NCBI RefSeq assembly: GCF_000377565.1
Contig: NZ_KB898365.1
Span: forward strand, 1-64,000
DNA from: Rhizobium sp. 2MFCol3.1
Lineage (GTDB): Bacteria; Pseudomonadota; Alphaproteobacteria; Rhizobiales; Rhizobiaceae
DNA: 64,000 nt
Direction of reading: 5' to 3'
The position numbers and the translations under genes were made by a program. This document shows, piece by piece, positions 42,691 through 51,962 of the stretch. The notes beneath the pieces were generated by a model. That model did no database searches. It saw only the letters and a program-made list of their open reading frames with translations, and was not told the origin of the DNA. Every line of letters starts with the position of its first letter. The stretch's first letter is position 1.

Positions 42691-44313
42691 TCAAGCGCTA
42701 GCGCCATTGCGTTCCGACGATGCGCTGGTGCTTTTGGGAGCATGCTTAAACTTGGGATGTAGAGGGCCATAAGGGGTTCTCCCGAGGCATGCCACCAGGA
42801 AAAGTGCCACAACAGCGAACCAAAAGGAGATCACGAAACCATCGGCGTAGCTCAAGACGTTGGCCTGCGTTCGAACCGCGTTGCCGACGTGAGCGAGCGC
42901 GCTCGTTTTGCCTTGCGAACTTGGCCCAAAGACACTTGCGAGCACGCTCACATGCGTGTCGAGACCCTGTGACGACGAAGTGATCGGTAATCCCAGGCTG
43001 TTCGAATGAAACTGTTCCCGGTGGCGCAACCAGGTATTCATGACACTGCCGGCAAACTCAACGCCGACGATCCTTATCACCTGTATGTAAGCTGACACTG
43101 CCGTAGAACGGTTGGGATCTGAGTTTGCGATCAGGTAGACTACGGTTGCGAAGAACGCGAATGTTTGCCCGACGCTGGCTAAGAGCACGACGGGTGCGAA
43201 TGACCAAGGGTACCAGGAACTGGTCAGGCGGCTGCCGATCAGCGCAGCCAAAGCCATAGCGAAGAACCCGATGACTATGCATATCCGAGGATCCAATCGG
43301 CGCTGGAGTATAGTCGCCAATACGGTTGCGGTGATGACAGGCAACGCGCCGCAAAGCACGTATACACCACAAAGTGAGATCGGACGGAGCCCCAACACGT
43401 TCTGAACATAAGCAGGGATGGAGATCGAAGTGCCGGCAGTAGACAGAGCAAACGCGATGATGACCGCGTAACCTATTCCAATATTTCGCGACAGTATGAC
43501 TGACGCGTGCGCCCAGGGGTGCCGTACAAGCCCCTCGTTGATCAGAAACGCTATCAGGAGAAATATGCCAGATATAAGCAGCGACGTGATTGCTCCGGAC
43601 TGCAGCCAGTCCAACCGGTTGCCTTGATCCAAGGCAATGTACAACATCGTCATACCTGATCCGAGGAGAAGCATGCCGCCCCAGTCGGCGCGCGCGAGCA
43701 ATCCACGGTTCACATGTTCGTGCGGGGCTGCAATGATCAGAAGGAGTGCAATGACCGGCGCTATGACAACGTCCTGCCAATATAGCCACTGCCAGCCGAG
43801 GTGGTCCCCATAGACGCCCACCAAAGCGAGGCCAAGATACTGGGAGAGGGGGACTCGTAGAGTGTATATGGCGATTCCAATGATCCAATATTTTGATTCA
43901 AGATTCCGGAACGTCACCATTATAGTCGCCGGCAAAAACACTCCTAGTAGCAGTGCTCGACACGCATGGAGGAGCAAGATCGTCTCGCTCGCATGCACGA
44001 GCGGTATTATCAAAGAGATGCCGGTGTATACGAGCGTCGAAGGTATCATCACCCTTCGCACTCCGAATACCGTAGCAAGCCAAGCGACAGCGGCGGAGAT
44101 GAGGATCTGCGGAGCGTTGGCTATGGTATTTAGCCAAGATGCTTCGTCAACGCTCAGACCGAATGGACCGCGAAGATCGTTCAGCCCCACGCTAAAAACT
44201 CGGGTATCCAGACCGACGACAAAGGATGCGAGCAGCAGCGCGGCTACGAGGAGGAGCGGTTGTGTCGCTTCTATACCTTTGGTCAGGGGACCGAAATCGC
44301 GCCGCGACCCCAT
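42691..44313 (-). CDS. MFS drug exporter, DHA2/EmrB-like
   Basis: Fourteen-helix efflux carrier of 540 residues working with the HlyD-type adaptor encoded just upstream. FVVGLDTRVFSVGLNDL in helix one corresponds to the EmrB motif, although the usual LDxTIVNVA-like signature is altered. The C-terminal tail is polar. The start codon overlaps the adaptor stop (TAATG), which indicates coupling. An outer-membrane channel gene is absent from the window. Confidence 0.87.
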   Translation of the reverse strand: MGSRRDFGPLTKGIEATQPLLLVAALLLASFVVGLDTRVFSVGLNDLRGPFGLSVDEASWLNTIANAPQILISAAVAWLATVFGVRRVMIPSTLVYTGISLIIPLVHASETILLLHACRALLLGVFLPATIMVTFRNLESKYWIIGIAIYTLRVPLSQYLGLALVGVYGDHLGWQWLYWQDVVIAPVIALLLIIAAPHEHVNRGLLARADWGGMLLLGSGMTMLYIALDQGNRLDWLQSGAITSLLISGIFLLIAFLINEGLVRHPWAHASVILSRNIGIGYAVIIAFALSTAGTSISIPAYVQNVLGLRPISLCGVYVLCGALPVITATVLATILQRRLDPRICIVIGFFAMALAALIGSRLTSSWYPWSFAPVVLLASVGQTFAFFATVVYLIANSDPNRSTAVSAYIQVIRIVGVEFAGSVMNTWLRHREQFHSNSLGLPITSSSQGLDTHVSVLASVFGPSSQGKTSALAHVGNAVRTQANVLSYADGFVISFWFAVVALFLVACLGRTPYGPLHPKFKHAPKSTSASSERNGASA

Positions 44314-45434
44314 TACTGGCTTCCTGGCGGCGTTTCGACACTTACAGTTGCCGACATGCCAGGCCGCAGACGCTCCGTGACATCTTGGCCAGCGTCAATT
44401 TCAATCCTGACCGGAACCCGCTGAACGACTTTGGTGTAATTGCCGGTGGCGTTGTCGGGCGGCAGCAGGGCGAATACGGAGCCACTCGCAGGCGCGAGCC
44501 GCGATACGCGACCTGACAGCTGCACTCCTGGGAATGAGTCGACAGAAATTTCGGCTCGACCGTCAGGCCGCATGTTAGCGAGTTGAGTTTCTTTGAAGTT
44601 GGCCGTCACATAGACTTGGGGAAGTGGGACCAAGGAGACGATGCCGCTGCCTGTAGCGACGAGATCGCCCTCATGCACCAGTCTCCGCCCCACGACGCCG
44701 TCAAACGGCGAAAGTATACGAGTGTAACCGAGACGAATTCGGGAAGTGTCCAGGGTCCCTTGCGCGCTTCTCACCTGGGCCGTAAGCAGCGGCTCTTGCC
44801 CACTCAGGACCTTCAGTTGTGCTTTTTGTTGCTCTATCGCGGCGTCGGCGATCCGCTCGGCGGCTTGTGCTTGTAAAAATGCGGATTGAGCCTGTTGCAG
44901 CATCTGCTGCGTCGTAGCGCCGCCGAGGCTCGCCTGTCGTTTGAATTCCTGCTCGGCCTGCGCCAATTGCGCATTCGCCGATTCTCGTTGTGCTTGGGCA
45001 GCGAGGATCGCGGCCTTCTGAAGGTCGATCTGGTTGGCCAGATTTGCCAGCGCGGCCTCCGCGGACGCCAGACTAGCCTCCGCGATTTTCACCGACGCCA
45101 AGTATTCGCGATCATCTATCTCAGCCAAGAGGTCGCCCTTTGCGACACTTTGATAATCGGAGAACTTCAGCGCTCTAACGGTGCCTCCGACCTGTGCGCT
45201 CAGCGTTGAAACGTCAGCGGTTACGAATGCGTCGTCCGTTGACTGCGAAGTTGAGCCGGAGGTCCAACGGTTCCAGTCGATCGTCACGATACCAACGCAA
45301 ATAATGGCAATGGAAACAGCAAGCACCGGAATTCCAAGGCGAGTGCGCAATGGAATCTCGCTCTGTTCCTTCGGAGGCGGTTCCTCTGCCGGGGTCGCTG
45401 TGCGCAAGGTTGCGATCTTTGTATCATCAGGCAC
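44313..45434 (-). CDS. HlyD/EmrA-type membrane fusion protein
   Basis: Periplasmic adaptor joining the EmrB-like carrier to an outer-membrane channel. One transmembrane helix (residues ~33-50), then STDDAFVTADVSTLSAQVGG (biotinyl-lipoyl half), a long coiled-coil hairpin rich in Ala/Gln (about 105-215), and the second lipoyl half LSPFDGVVGRRLVHEGDLV. 373 residues. The start is a GTG at 45434 with a weak ribosome site. First gene of the pump operon. Confidence 0.88.
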   Translation of the reverse strand: MPDDTKIATLRTATPAEEPPPKEQSEIPLRTRLGIPVLAVSIAIICVGIVTIDWNRWTSGSTSQSTDDAFVTADVSTLSAQVGGTVRALKFSDYQSVAKGDLLAEIDDREYLASVKIAEASLASAEAALANLANQIDLQKAAILAAQAQRESANAQLAQAEQEFKRQASLGGATTQQMLQQAQSAFLQAQAAERIADAAIEQQKAQLKVLSGQEPLLTAQVRSAQGTLDTSRIRLGYTRILSPFDGVVGRRLVHEGDLVATGSGIVSLVPLPQVYVTANFKETQLANMRPDGRAEISVDSFPGVQLSGRVSRLAPASGSVFALLPPDNATGNYTKVVQRVPVRIEIDAGQDVTERLRPGMSATVSVETPPGSQ

Positions 45435-45638
45435 GTCGAATCCCCCAACCGGCTCGGTCCATCGGCTTGCGGTAACCGGATGTCGAGGCTCTTGGGCAAA
45501 ACGGAACCTGTCAGCCGGTCAAGCTTTTCGCATTGATTGAGCGTGATCGTGAACAGCGAATTTTGATTGCTTGCTAGGTGATTACAACTGTCATCGACCG
45601 CCGACCCGACAAGCGGTGATGTGGCATTTTAACGGGAA

Positions 45639-45663
45639 AGGGGCATGCCAACGACATGCCCCT
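45639..45663 (-). terminator. Rho-independent-type terminator of the quinone oxidoreductase gene
   Basis: Perfect 9-bp arms AGGGGCATG and CATGCCCCT with a 7-nt loop, 8 bp after the stop at 45671; on the minus strand it is followed by TTTCCCGTTAAAA. Confidence 0.7.
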
Positions 45664-45670
45664 CCGTCGA

Positions 45671-46636
45671 TTATGGCATCAGAAGGAGCTTTCCAGTCGT
45701 CGCGCGGCTTTCCATAGCAACATGTGCCTGCCTCGCATCTGAAAGGTGATAGGTATTCCCGATATTTACTTTGATGTCCCCATTTTGGATCCACTGGAAC
45801 AGGTTCTCGGAGCGGGCTCGGAGCAGTTCGGGGGTGTGAACATGGTCCAGAAATACGGCGTATCCTAGCTTGATGCTCTTCGGCAAGCTCATGATGTCGA
45901 GCGCTCCTGGGCCACCAAGTACAGGGCCATACCAGCAGAAAGTGCCACTACGACGGAGAGCATCCAGTGACCCTTGGAACGTAGTCGGGCCAGAGCCGTC
46001 GTAAACAACATGTACACCCTCTCCACCGGAAAGACGTACAGCCTCTGCAGCGAAGTTCCCTTCGGAGTCCACGATTACATGGTCAGCGCCCGCTTCCTTT
46101 GCGATCGCCACTTTGCTTTCGCTTGAAACACGGCTGATGACCGAACCGCCTCTGAGTTTGATGATCTGAGTCAACAGAAGGCCCAGCCCTCCCGCACCGG
46201 CGTGCACAAGCGCCACGTCACGAGGTTGAACAGGATAGAAATCAGTCGCAAAGTGACTGGCAGTGAGACCCTGCATCATTGCTGCTGCAGCAGTCTTGTC
46301 ATCGATCTCATCGGGTACCTTCACGAGCGAAGACACGGGAGCTACGATGCGTTCCGCATAGCTCGATGGAACGAAAACCCAGGCGACTCGATCACCTACG
46401 CTGAACTCAGTAACCGCCGGGCCAACCTCAATCACGCGCCCAGCGCCTTCGACACCGAGAATCGAAGGCTTGTACCCGCGGGACGCCATGCCGCGTCGAG
46501 CGCCGATATCCATGAAGTTGACACCTGCGGCAGCTACCTCAACAACCACCTGATTTTCGCCGGCTTTTGGCTCGGCTTCGTCGTAGTATTCCAGTGCGTC
46601 CACGTCACCGACGTGGGTCATTCTTACAGCTTTCAC
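45671..46636 (-). CDS. Quinone oxidoreductase (zinc-free MDR family)
   Basis: NADPH:quinone reductase-like enzyme of the medium-chain dehydrogenase family. GVNFMDIGARRG near residue 40, the nucleotide site HAGAGGLGLLLTQ near 145 and the lack of zinc cysteines mark the QOR branch. 321 residues. Start is GTG at 46636 with AAGGAG 8 bp ahead. The TetR gene lies 48 bp upstream on the same strand, and palindromes GAATGATCGTTC and GAATGATCAGTC precede each gene, so expression is probably relieved by an electrophile or quinone. Confidence 0.9.
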   Translation of the reverse strand: MKAVRMTHVGDVDALEYYDEAEPKAGENQVVVEVAAAGVNFMDIGARRGMASRGYKPSILGVEGAGRVIEVGPAVTEFSVGDRVAWVFVPSSYAERIVAPVSSLVKVPDEIDDKTAAAAMMQGLTASHFATDFYPVQPRDVALVHAGAGGLGLLLTQIIKLRGGSVISRVSSESKVAIAKEAGADHVIVDSEGNFAAEAVRLSGGEGVHVVYDGSGPTTFQGSLDALRRSGTFCWYGPVLGGPGALDIMSLPKSIKLGYAVFLDHVHTPELLRARSENLFQWIQNGDIKVNIGNTYHLSDARQAHVAMESRATTGKLLLMP

Positions 46637-46653
46637 GCTTTTTCTCCTTAGTT

Positions 46654-46665
46654 GAATGATCGTTC
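46654..46665. promoter_or_regulatory. TetR-type operator upstream of quinone oxidoreductase
   Basis: GAATGATCGTTC, an imperfect 12-bp palindrome within TTGAATGATCGTTCCAA, 18 bp before the GTG start. Related sites lie at 47273 and 57726. Confidence 0.6.
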
Positions 46666-46684
46666 CAAAACGGGGTAAAAAAAT

Positions 46685-47251
46685 TTAGCGCAGGGCTCGC
46701 AAAGCTATCTCGCCCAGAGCTTTGAGCTTGCCGTCGTCCGCACCGCCCCTGGCTGCGATTCGAATCCCTGAAAATGTCGTAACAAGGAAGTCGACAACCG
46801 CATCGGGCTCGAGCTCAGAGGTCAGGTCTCCTGCCAGCTGAGCTTCGCGAATACGTTTCACGAATGGTACCCGGAGCCTCTCGGCCGCGAGCGCATGTTG
46901 AGCGCTCAGTTCCGTTTGTCTGACACCGAATTCACAAATCGAGTTGACGCCAAGACACGGCATTCTCGCCTCGGCAACAACTCGCTCAACAACGGCCCGG
47001 ATACCCTCGAATGCATTTTCTTTGCTGTTGAGAGTCGAGATGTGAGCCGACGTCTCGAGCGTTGAATAGCGGCTGACTGCAGAGAGATAGAGCTTCCACT
47101 TGTCACCGAAGGTGTCGTAGAGGCTCTGCCGCCCGATGCGCATCCGTTTTGTGAGCATCGCGGCTGAGGTGCCCTCGAAGCCATGCTCCCGAAACACCTG
47201 AACCGCTGCATCCAGCGCTTGCGCTGTATCAAATTCTCTAGGTCTTGCCAT
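46685..47251 (-). CDS. TetR-family transcriptional repressor
   Basis: N-terminal TetR helix-turn-helix (residues ~8-54, with EGTSAAMLTKRMRIGRQSLYDTFGDK) and a ligand domain with a conserved-position cysteine (MPCLGVNS near residue 98) that could sense electrophiles, as in related repressors of quinone and aldehyde reductases. 188 residues. It lies directly upstream of its probable target and has an operator-like palindrome 22 bp before its own start, which suggests autoregulation. Confidence 0.9.
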   Translation of the reverse strand: MARPREFDTAQALDAAVQVFREHGFEGTSAAMLTKRMRIGRQSLYDTFGDKWKLYLSAVSRYSTLETSAHISTLNSKENAFEGIRAVVERVVAEARMPCLGVNSICEFGVRQTELSAQHALAAERLRVPFVKRIREAQLAGDLTSELEPDAVVDFLVTTFSGIRIAARGGADDGKLKALGEIALRALR

Positions 47252-47272
47252 GGCAATCAGATAGTCATTACG

Positions 47273-47284
47273 GAATGATCAGTC
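47273..47284. promoter_or_regulatory. TetR-type operator upstream of the tetR gene
   Basis: GAATGATCAGTC, matching the 46654 site at 10 of 12 positions, 22 bp before the tetR start codon. Confidence 0.5.
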
Positions 47285-47435
47285 AATAACGAGTTTCATT
47301 TTTTTACTACAAGGATCGAATTTAGGAGTGACGGCTCGGCTGCATAACAGATGTAGTCCGTCTGCAGAGCAGCTGTAATCGAGCTGAAACCGAGACGAGC
47401 CACCTATTTCCAATCTAACACGATGGAAACCCCAT

Positions 47436-48449
47436 ATGGCTGAGCATCTCGATGAAACACACACGCGCCCACGCATTTGCGTCGCCGGAGCTGGCGCGAT
47501 TGGCCTAACGCTTGCCGCGCGGTTGCGCCTGAGTGGCCTCCAAGTTGACTTGGTTGCCAGAGGTGAGAGCCTGGACGTCATCAGGAAGCAGGGAATTCGG
47601 CTGGTCGACCGCGAAGGAGACCACCAAGTAGTGGTTAACGTCGGTACCGCGGGAGATTTCCAACAGCCAGACGTTCTCTTCATGTCCCCAAAGTCGCAGG
47701 ACATGCCCGCCTTGGCAACGTCGATCAAACACCTGATCGGCCCCCGCACGACAGTGGTTCCAGTCGTGAACGGCATACCTTGGTGGTACTTCGACGGAAT
47801 TGACGGTGGATGGGCTGGGCAAGAAATTCAATCAGTCGATCCAAATGGAATCCTCAAGGAAATCATTCCATCTAGACAGGTTGTTGGGACTACAACCATG
47901 ATCACCGTCGAGCGAATACAGAAGGGCACCGCAAGGACGTTCAATCCGTTGCAAATGACCCTTGGAGAGCTCGACGACACGAGTTCAGAGCGATTGGACG
48001 GTCTGGCCTCCCTCCTCGAAAAGGCAGGCCTCGTTGTGCGGAAGGCACCTCGCATCCGGGATGCGATATGGAGCAAAGTCGTACGGAATCTAATTTCCAA
48101 CCCGGTCTCCGCCATTACCGGCGCTACGCTTCGGCAAAACTTCGGTGATGCACACCTAGTCGATATCAGTCGTCAGATGCTTCACGAGGTCCTCCCGGTG
48201 ATCGAGGCTTACGGTGCGAAGCTCGAAGACGATCCGCAGGCAATCCTGGACACCGGGCGGCTGCTGGGAGACGTAAAAACCTCGATGCTTCAGGACCTTG
48301 AGCGAGGAAATCAGCTTGAGTTGGCGTCGATTTGCGATGCTGTGCTGGAACTGGCGCACCTTAGAGGGATCGAGATGCCGGTGACGCAAGCGATCAGCAA
48401 TCTCGCACACTTCAAAAGCAGTCAAAGCGGAGACGCTTTTGCGGCGTAG
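47436..48449 (+). CDS. 2-dehydropantoate 2-reductase family protein (PanE/ApbA-like)
   Basis: NADPH-dependent reductase of the ketopantoate reductase fold. N-terminal Rossmann motif GAGAIGLTLAARL, then MSPKSQDMPAL and VNGIPWW near residue 110, and a C-terminal helical domain with the lysine in IWSKVVRNLISNPVSAITG near 210. 337 residues, slightly longer than PanE. In a catabolic setting such proteins often reduce other 2-keto acids, so pantothenate synthesis is unlikely. The following hydrolase lies 38 bp downstream on the same strand. Confidence 0.88.
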   Translation: MAEHLDETHTRPRICVAGAGAIGLTLAARLRLSGLQVDLVARGESLDVIRKQGIRLVDREGDHQVVVNVGTAGDFQQPDVLFMSPKSQDMPALATSIKHLIGPRTTVVPVVNGIPWWYFDGIDGGWAGQEIQSVDPNGILKEIIPSRQVVGTTTMITVERIQKGTARTFNPLQMTLGELDDTSSERLDGLASLLEKAGLVVRKAPRIRDAIWSKVVRNLISNPVSAITGATLRQNFGDAHLVDISRQMLHEVLPVIEAYGAKLEDDPQAILDTGRLLGDVKTSMLQDLERGNQLELASICDAVLELAHLRGIEMPVTQAISNLAHFKSSQSGDAFAA

Positions 48450-48487
48450 GTGCAATCGCGACTTGGCTATGTACGAATGGAGTCCTC

Positions 48488-49372
48488 TTGTACGCCCGAA
48501 TTAACGAAACCGAGATATTTTTCGACACCGAAGGTAGCTCCCTGCGCAAGGTCAATGGAGGTCTATACGAAGTACCGACGATCGTCGTTGTACACGGCAT
48601 ACTCGGACTCGATCACCGATACCTCCGGGAAGGTCTTGGGCAGCTTAGCGAGGTTGCTCAGGTCCTCTTTGTAGACTTACGGGGGCAGGGGCGATCCGCG
48701 CATGCACCTGTTGAGACGGTGACATACGAACAGATGGCCGATGACATTGCAGCGCTAATCGGAGCACTCGGGATACGAAAGCCCTACGTTTTCGGTCATT
48801 CGCTGGGTGGGTTGGTCGCGTTGCATCTTGTGCTTAGGCACCATGGCTTAGCGCGTGGCGCTATCCTCGCTGCTGCCACGCCAACCGCCGCTCCCATGCA
48901 AAACGAAGTGACGCGGACAGCACCATCGTTGACAACCCGGGCATCGCCTGCCGCGATGGAGGCAGCTGCCAAGCTATTCGCGGGTGAGCTGAACACGGCT
49001 AGTATAGCAGCCTACTTTGAGAAAGTCGGTCCACTCCTCGCAGCCCCAATGAACGCAGGTCTGGCAGAGCGTCTCATCAAGGGTATTACGCCAAACATTG
49101 AGTTGATGCGTCACCTGTTGATGCACTTGCCGTCGGATTTCGACATATCTAGTCGACTTAACCAGGTAAACGTCCCAGTGCTGCTACTAGCGGGAGCGCA
49201 TGACTGGGTTAACCCACCACGCACCAGCCTTGCGATGGCGAAAATGATTCCGAGAAATCGATACGTCGAATTCGAGAACTCCGGACATCTCCTCTTCTCT
49301 GAAGAACCCGCGAACTTCCGATCGGTTGTTGAGGATTTCCTCGCAAGCGATGCCGCGCCGGGTTGGTACTGA
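48488..49372 (+). CDS. Alpha/beta-hydrolase
   Basis: Cytoplasmic serine hydrolase. HGILGLDHRY is the oxyanion region, FGHSLGG (near residue 100) the nucleophile elbow, and the end NSGHLLFSEEP provides the histidine; the acid is in AGAHDWVNPP. 294 residues. The start is a TTG at 48488 with GGAGT 5 bp upstream; no ATG is available near the conserved N-terminus. Likely cleaves an ester, lactone or C-C bond after the upstream reductase. Confidence 0.85.
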   Translation: MYARINETEIFFDTEGSSLRKVNGGLYEVPTIVVVHGILGLDHRYLREGLGQLSEVAQVLFVDLRGQGRSAHAPVETVTYEQMADDIAALIGALGIRKPYVFGHSLGGLVALHLVLRHHGLARGAILAAATPTAAPMQNEVTRTAPSLTTRASPAAMEAAAKLFAGELNTASIAAYFEKVGPLLAAPMNAGLAERLIKGITPNIELMRHLLMHLPSDFDISSRLNQVNVPVLLLAGAHDWVNPPRTSLAMAKMIPRNRYVEFENSGHLLFSEEPANFRSVVEDFLASDAAPGWY

Positions 49373-49384
49373 CAAAATGGGGGA

Positions 49385-49403
49385 GGCGGCTTTATAGGCC
49401 GCC
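49385..49403. terminator. Stem-loop between convergent hydrolase and ABC receptor genes
   Basis: GGCGGC and GCCGCC arms around TTTATAG, with outer GAGG/CCTC pairing, between stops at 49372 and 49420. Confidence 0.5.
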
Positions 49404-49419
49404 AACCTCGACACGTTAG

Positions 49420-51009
49420 TCAATCACCGATGTCCACACCGTCGAACCGATGGGCGTCGGACGGTTCAATTTGATAGCCGGTGACTCGCTTCGACGTCGC
49501 AACCGTAATCAATCCGTTTGCAAGCGGAATCCACGGGCTCTCGTCGGCGGCGATCTGTTGAGCGCGCTCGTACAGCGACGAACGTTTTGCGGAATCGGTC
49601 TCCGACCTCGCCTCCTCAAGCAACTCGTCGAAATCCTTGTTGCACCATACGGCCTTGTTGTTGCCCCCGACCGACGCGCATGCCAGCAGCGGAGTCAGGA
49701 AGCTATCCGGGTCTCCATTGTCGGCGGTCCAACCTGCTAGGACCGCTCCGTCATGTTTGGGATCATTTGACCGCTTCAGGTATTCGCCCCATTCGAATGA
49801 AATGATCTCAGCGTCTAGACCGATGTCATGGAGATTGGCCTGTAAGAGTTCGGCCGTACGTCGACCGTTAGGATTATAAGGACGAGATACAGGCATGGCC
49901 CACAACGTCGCCTTCGTTCCCGAGAGCCCTAACTCTTGAATTGTGGCCTTTGCAGCTTTTGGATTGAACTCAATGGTTTTCAGCGATCTGTTGAAGCCTG
50001 CCATATCAGGAGGAAGAACGCTCTCCGCAATTACGCCACTGCCTTGATACACGGCGTCAAGAATAGCCTTCTTGTCGACGGCTTGCGTTATGGCGCGTCG
50101 AACACGGACATCATCAAACGGCTTCTGGGTGGTGTTGAAGGCGAGATATCCGACGTTCAGACCAGGCCGTTGCAATACGTTAAGGGATGGGTCTTCTTTG
50201 AGAGCGGCGATGTCCGCGGGTGTAGGGTAGACGGCAATCTGGCACTCGTCCGCCTTCAATTTCTGTATGCGAGTCGATGCGTCGGTTGTGATCGCAAACA
50301 CCAGGTCATCGACGGGTTGCTTGCCTCCCCAATAGTCAGCGAACGCCTGATATCTGATGACGGCGTCCTGTTGATAGGCTACGAGCTGGAACGGGCCGGT
50401 ACCGATGGGCTTGTGGTTGAGATCATCCACACGATGAGATGCTGCCAGTTGGTCGGCGTATTCCTTCGAGACGATGGACGCGAAATCAAGAGCGATTAGG
50501 CCAAGAAACGGAGCGTTGGGTTTTTGAAGCGTGAAGCGGACCGTGAGATCGTCCACTTTATCAATCGCCGCAACGGATTGCGGTAGTCCGACGTCGTTGT
50601 AGTAGGACCAGCTTGCACCTTGGGAGTAGGCGGCTAACTCTTTCTTTCCGCTCTGGCGTTCGAAGCTGAAGACGACATCGTCTGCATTGAGATCGCGGGT
50701 TGGTTTGAACTCTTCGTTCGTCTGAAATTTCACGCCGGGACGGAGGTGGAACGTGTATACCTTGCCATCATCGGAGACCTCCCACCGCTGTGCCAGTGCG
50801 GGTACAATCTCGGTTGTCCCTCGCTTGTATTCCACAAGCCGATTGTAGATCGTCTTTGAAGAGGCATCGAACGTCGACCCTGATGTATACCGTGCCGGAT
50901 CGAACCCTTCTGGGCTGGCCTCGCTGCAGTACACTAGAGACTTCGCGTGCGCGGCGTGCGCTAATCCGAGCGACAACGCCAGGGCCGTTCCAATAATTAG
51001 TGGCTTCAT
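49420..51009 (-). CDS. ABC transporter peptide/nickel-type substrate-binding protein (DppA family)
   Basis: Periplasmic receptor of the SBP_bac_5 family. Signal peptide at residues 1-22 (ending AAHA-K), then LVYCSEASPEGFDPARYTSGS, the usual DppA-type start of the mature protein, and DPDSFLTPLL near residue 420. 529 residues. No permease or ATPase genes are adjacent, so it is an orphan receptor that must use a transporter encoded elsewhere. It begins 19 bp after the msrA stop, so the two appear to be one operon. Confidence 0.9.
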   Translation of the reverse strand: MKPLIIGTALALSLGLAHAAHAKSLVYCSEASPEGFDPARYTSGSTFDASSKTIYNRLVEYKRGTTEIVPALAQRWEVSDDGKVYTFHLRPGVKFQTNEEFKPTRDLNADDVVFSFERQSGKKELAAYSQGASWSYYNDVGLPQSVAAIDKVDDLTVRFTLQKPNAPFLGLIALDFASIVSKEYADQLAASHRVDDLNHKPIGTGPFQLVAYQQDAVIRYQAFADYWGGKQPVDDLVFAITTDASTRIQKLKADECQIAVYPTPADIAALKEDPSLNVLQRPGLNVGYLAFNTTQKPFDDVRVRRAITQAVDKKAILDAVYQGSGVIAESVLPPDMAGFNRSLKTIEFNPKAAKATIQELGLSGTKATLWAMPVSRPYNPNGRRTAELLQANLHDIGLDAEIISFEWGEYLKRSNDPKHDGAVLAGWTADNGDPDSFLTPLLACASVGGNNKAVWCNKDFDELLEEARSETDSAKRSSLYERAQQIAADESPWIPLANGLITVATSKRVTGYQIEPSDAHRFDGVDIGD

Positions 51010-51028
51010 TTGTTGAGTATCTCCTGGA

Positions 51029-51502
51029 TCAAGTCGTTGGCCGTGTCGAGGCGGCGGGAATTGAACACGCGTGATATCCGTTCTTCTCGACGTATCGCTG
51101 GTGCTTCTCGTCGGCTAGCTCGAGTTCGACGAATGGGATCACCTGGGTGGTGGCAGGCAAAGGCGAGTTAGCGTTGAAATGCGCTTTCAGTTCGGTTGCC
51201 GCGGAATACTGCTGGCTGTCATGGGTGAATATCGCAGAACGAACTCCTTCACCCGCCTCATCGCCTTGCCTGTCGAACGCTGTCGGATCGTGGCTCTTCC
51301 AAAAGAGCTCGATGAGCGTCCGATAACTCAAGACAGTCGGATCGAAATCCACCTGGACCACCTCGATGCGACCAGGATCGGTTGAACCGTCAGTGCCCGT
51401 CGAATGGCCGACGCGCGTGTCGATCACGCCATCTATACCCCGGAAATAGGCCTCGGATCCCCAGAAGCATCCTGCTCCGAACGTTGCTAGTTGGTTTGGC
51501 AT
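51029..51502 (-). CDS. msrA: Peptide-methionine (S)-S-oxide reductase MsrA, cytoplasmic type
   Basis: A short MsrA of 157 residues. The active-site motif GAGCFWGSE is at residues 9-17 (nucleophile C12), and GVRSAIFTHD matches the family. There is no signal peptide, unlike the enzyme at 4117. A cysteine in GYHACSIPA near residue 146 could be the resolving residue. It heads a two-gene unit with the DppA-type receptor; an imperfect TGTA-type box lies 49 bp upstream. Confidence 0.92.
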   Translation of the reverse strand: MPNQLATFGAGCFWGSEAYFRGIDGVIDTRVGHSTGTDGSTDPGRIEVVQVDFDPTVLSYRTLIELFWKSHDPTAFDRQGDEAGEGVRSAIFTHDSQQYSAATELKAHFNANSPLPATTQVIPFVELELADEKHQRYVEKNGYHACSIPAASTRPTT

Positions 51503-51550
51503 TACAAAACTCTCTTGAATGAAATGCGGCGCACGATCGGCTTGAGCCGA

Positions 51551-51564
51551 TACACGTCGGTATA
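51551..51564 (-). promoter_or_regulatory. Imperfect TGTA-type box upstream of msrA2
   Basis: Plus strand TACACGTCGGTATA, i.e. TATA-N6-TGTA on the minus strand; one mismatch from the exact box. It is 49 bp before the msrA2 start. Confidence 0.3.
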
Positions 51565-51764
51565 AGTGTTTCAGATGACGATCACGCCTTGTTGTCCGCG
51601 CAGTCGTTAGCTCAAAGCGAGCGAAACAACTATAAACATAGCAACTCGACTGGGGAGAAACGCGTTTGTGAATTGAACCCGTTTTTCGAACTTTTGTTTG
51701 TCGAGATGCGGGTCTGAAGGATTGCTTTTACAGATTTAAAATCAGCCGGTTAGCCGCGTTTAAT

Positions 51765-51778
51765 TGTACAAGTTTGTA
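51765..51778 (+). promoter_or_regulatory. TGTA-N6-TGTA box upstream of the RND pump
   Basis: TTGTACAAGTTTGTATCAAT; the last ten bases are identical to the second half of the box before the response-regulator gene at 63577. It lies 185 bp upstream of the adaptor start. Confidence 0.5.
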
Positions 51779-51962
51779 TCAATCACCCCTCACGTTACGC
51801 TGGAAAATAAAACGATCCATCTTCGAAACAATCCAGACAAACTGAGCTGTTTATCTCTGTTCATTGAGGAGCACTCGTGTCGGAAGGTTGGACGTCCGAT
51901 AGCCGCACGGACGGCATCCAAGCTTGCCCAGCTGGACAGGCGGAAAACAGATGGAGATGACG

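Larger units (their letters stand above)
51503..51962. other. Divergent promoter region, msrA2 / RND adaptor
   Basis: 460 bp, AT-richer than its surroundings, especially 51640-51790. It contains two boxes of the TGTA-N6-TGTA kind (51551 imperfect, 51765 exact) and no credible gene. Confidence 0.5.

Noticed and set aside
44313..45434. Assigning the EmrAB-type pump to the proposed TGTA regulon
   Set aside because: No TGTA-N6-TGTA box was found in the 236 bp before the adaptor gene.
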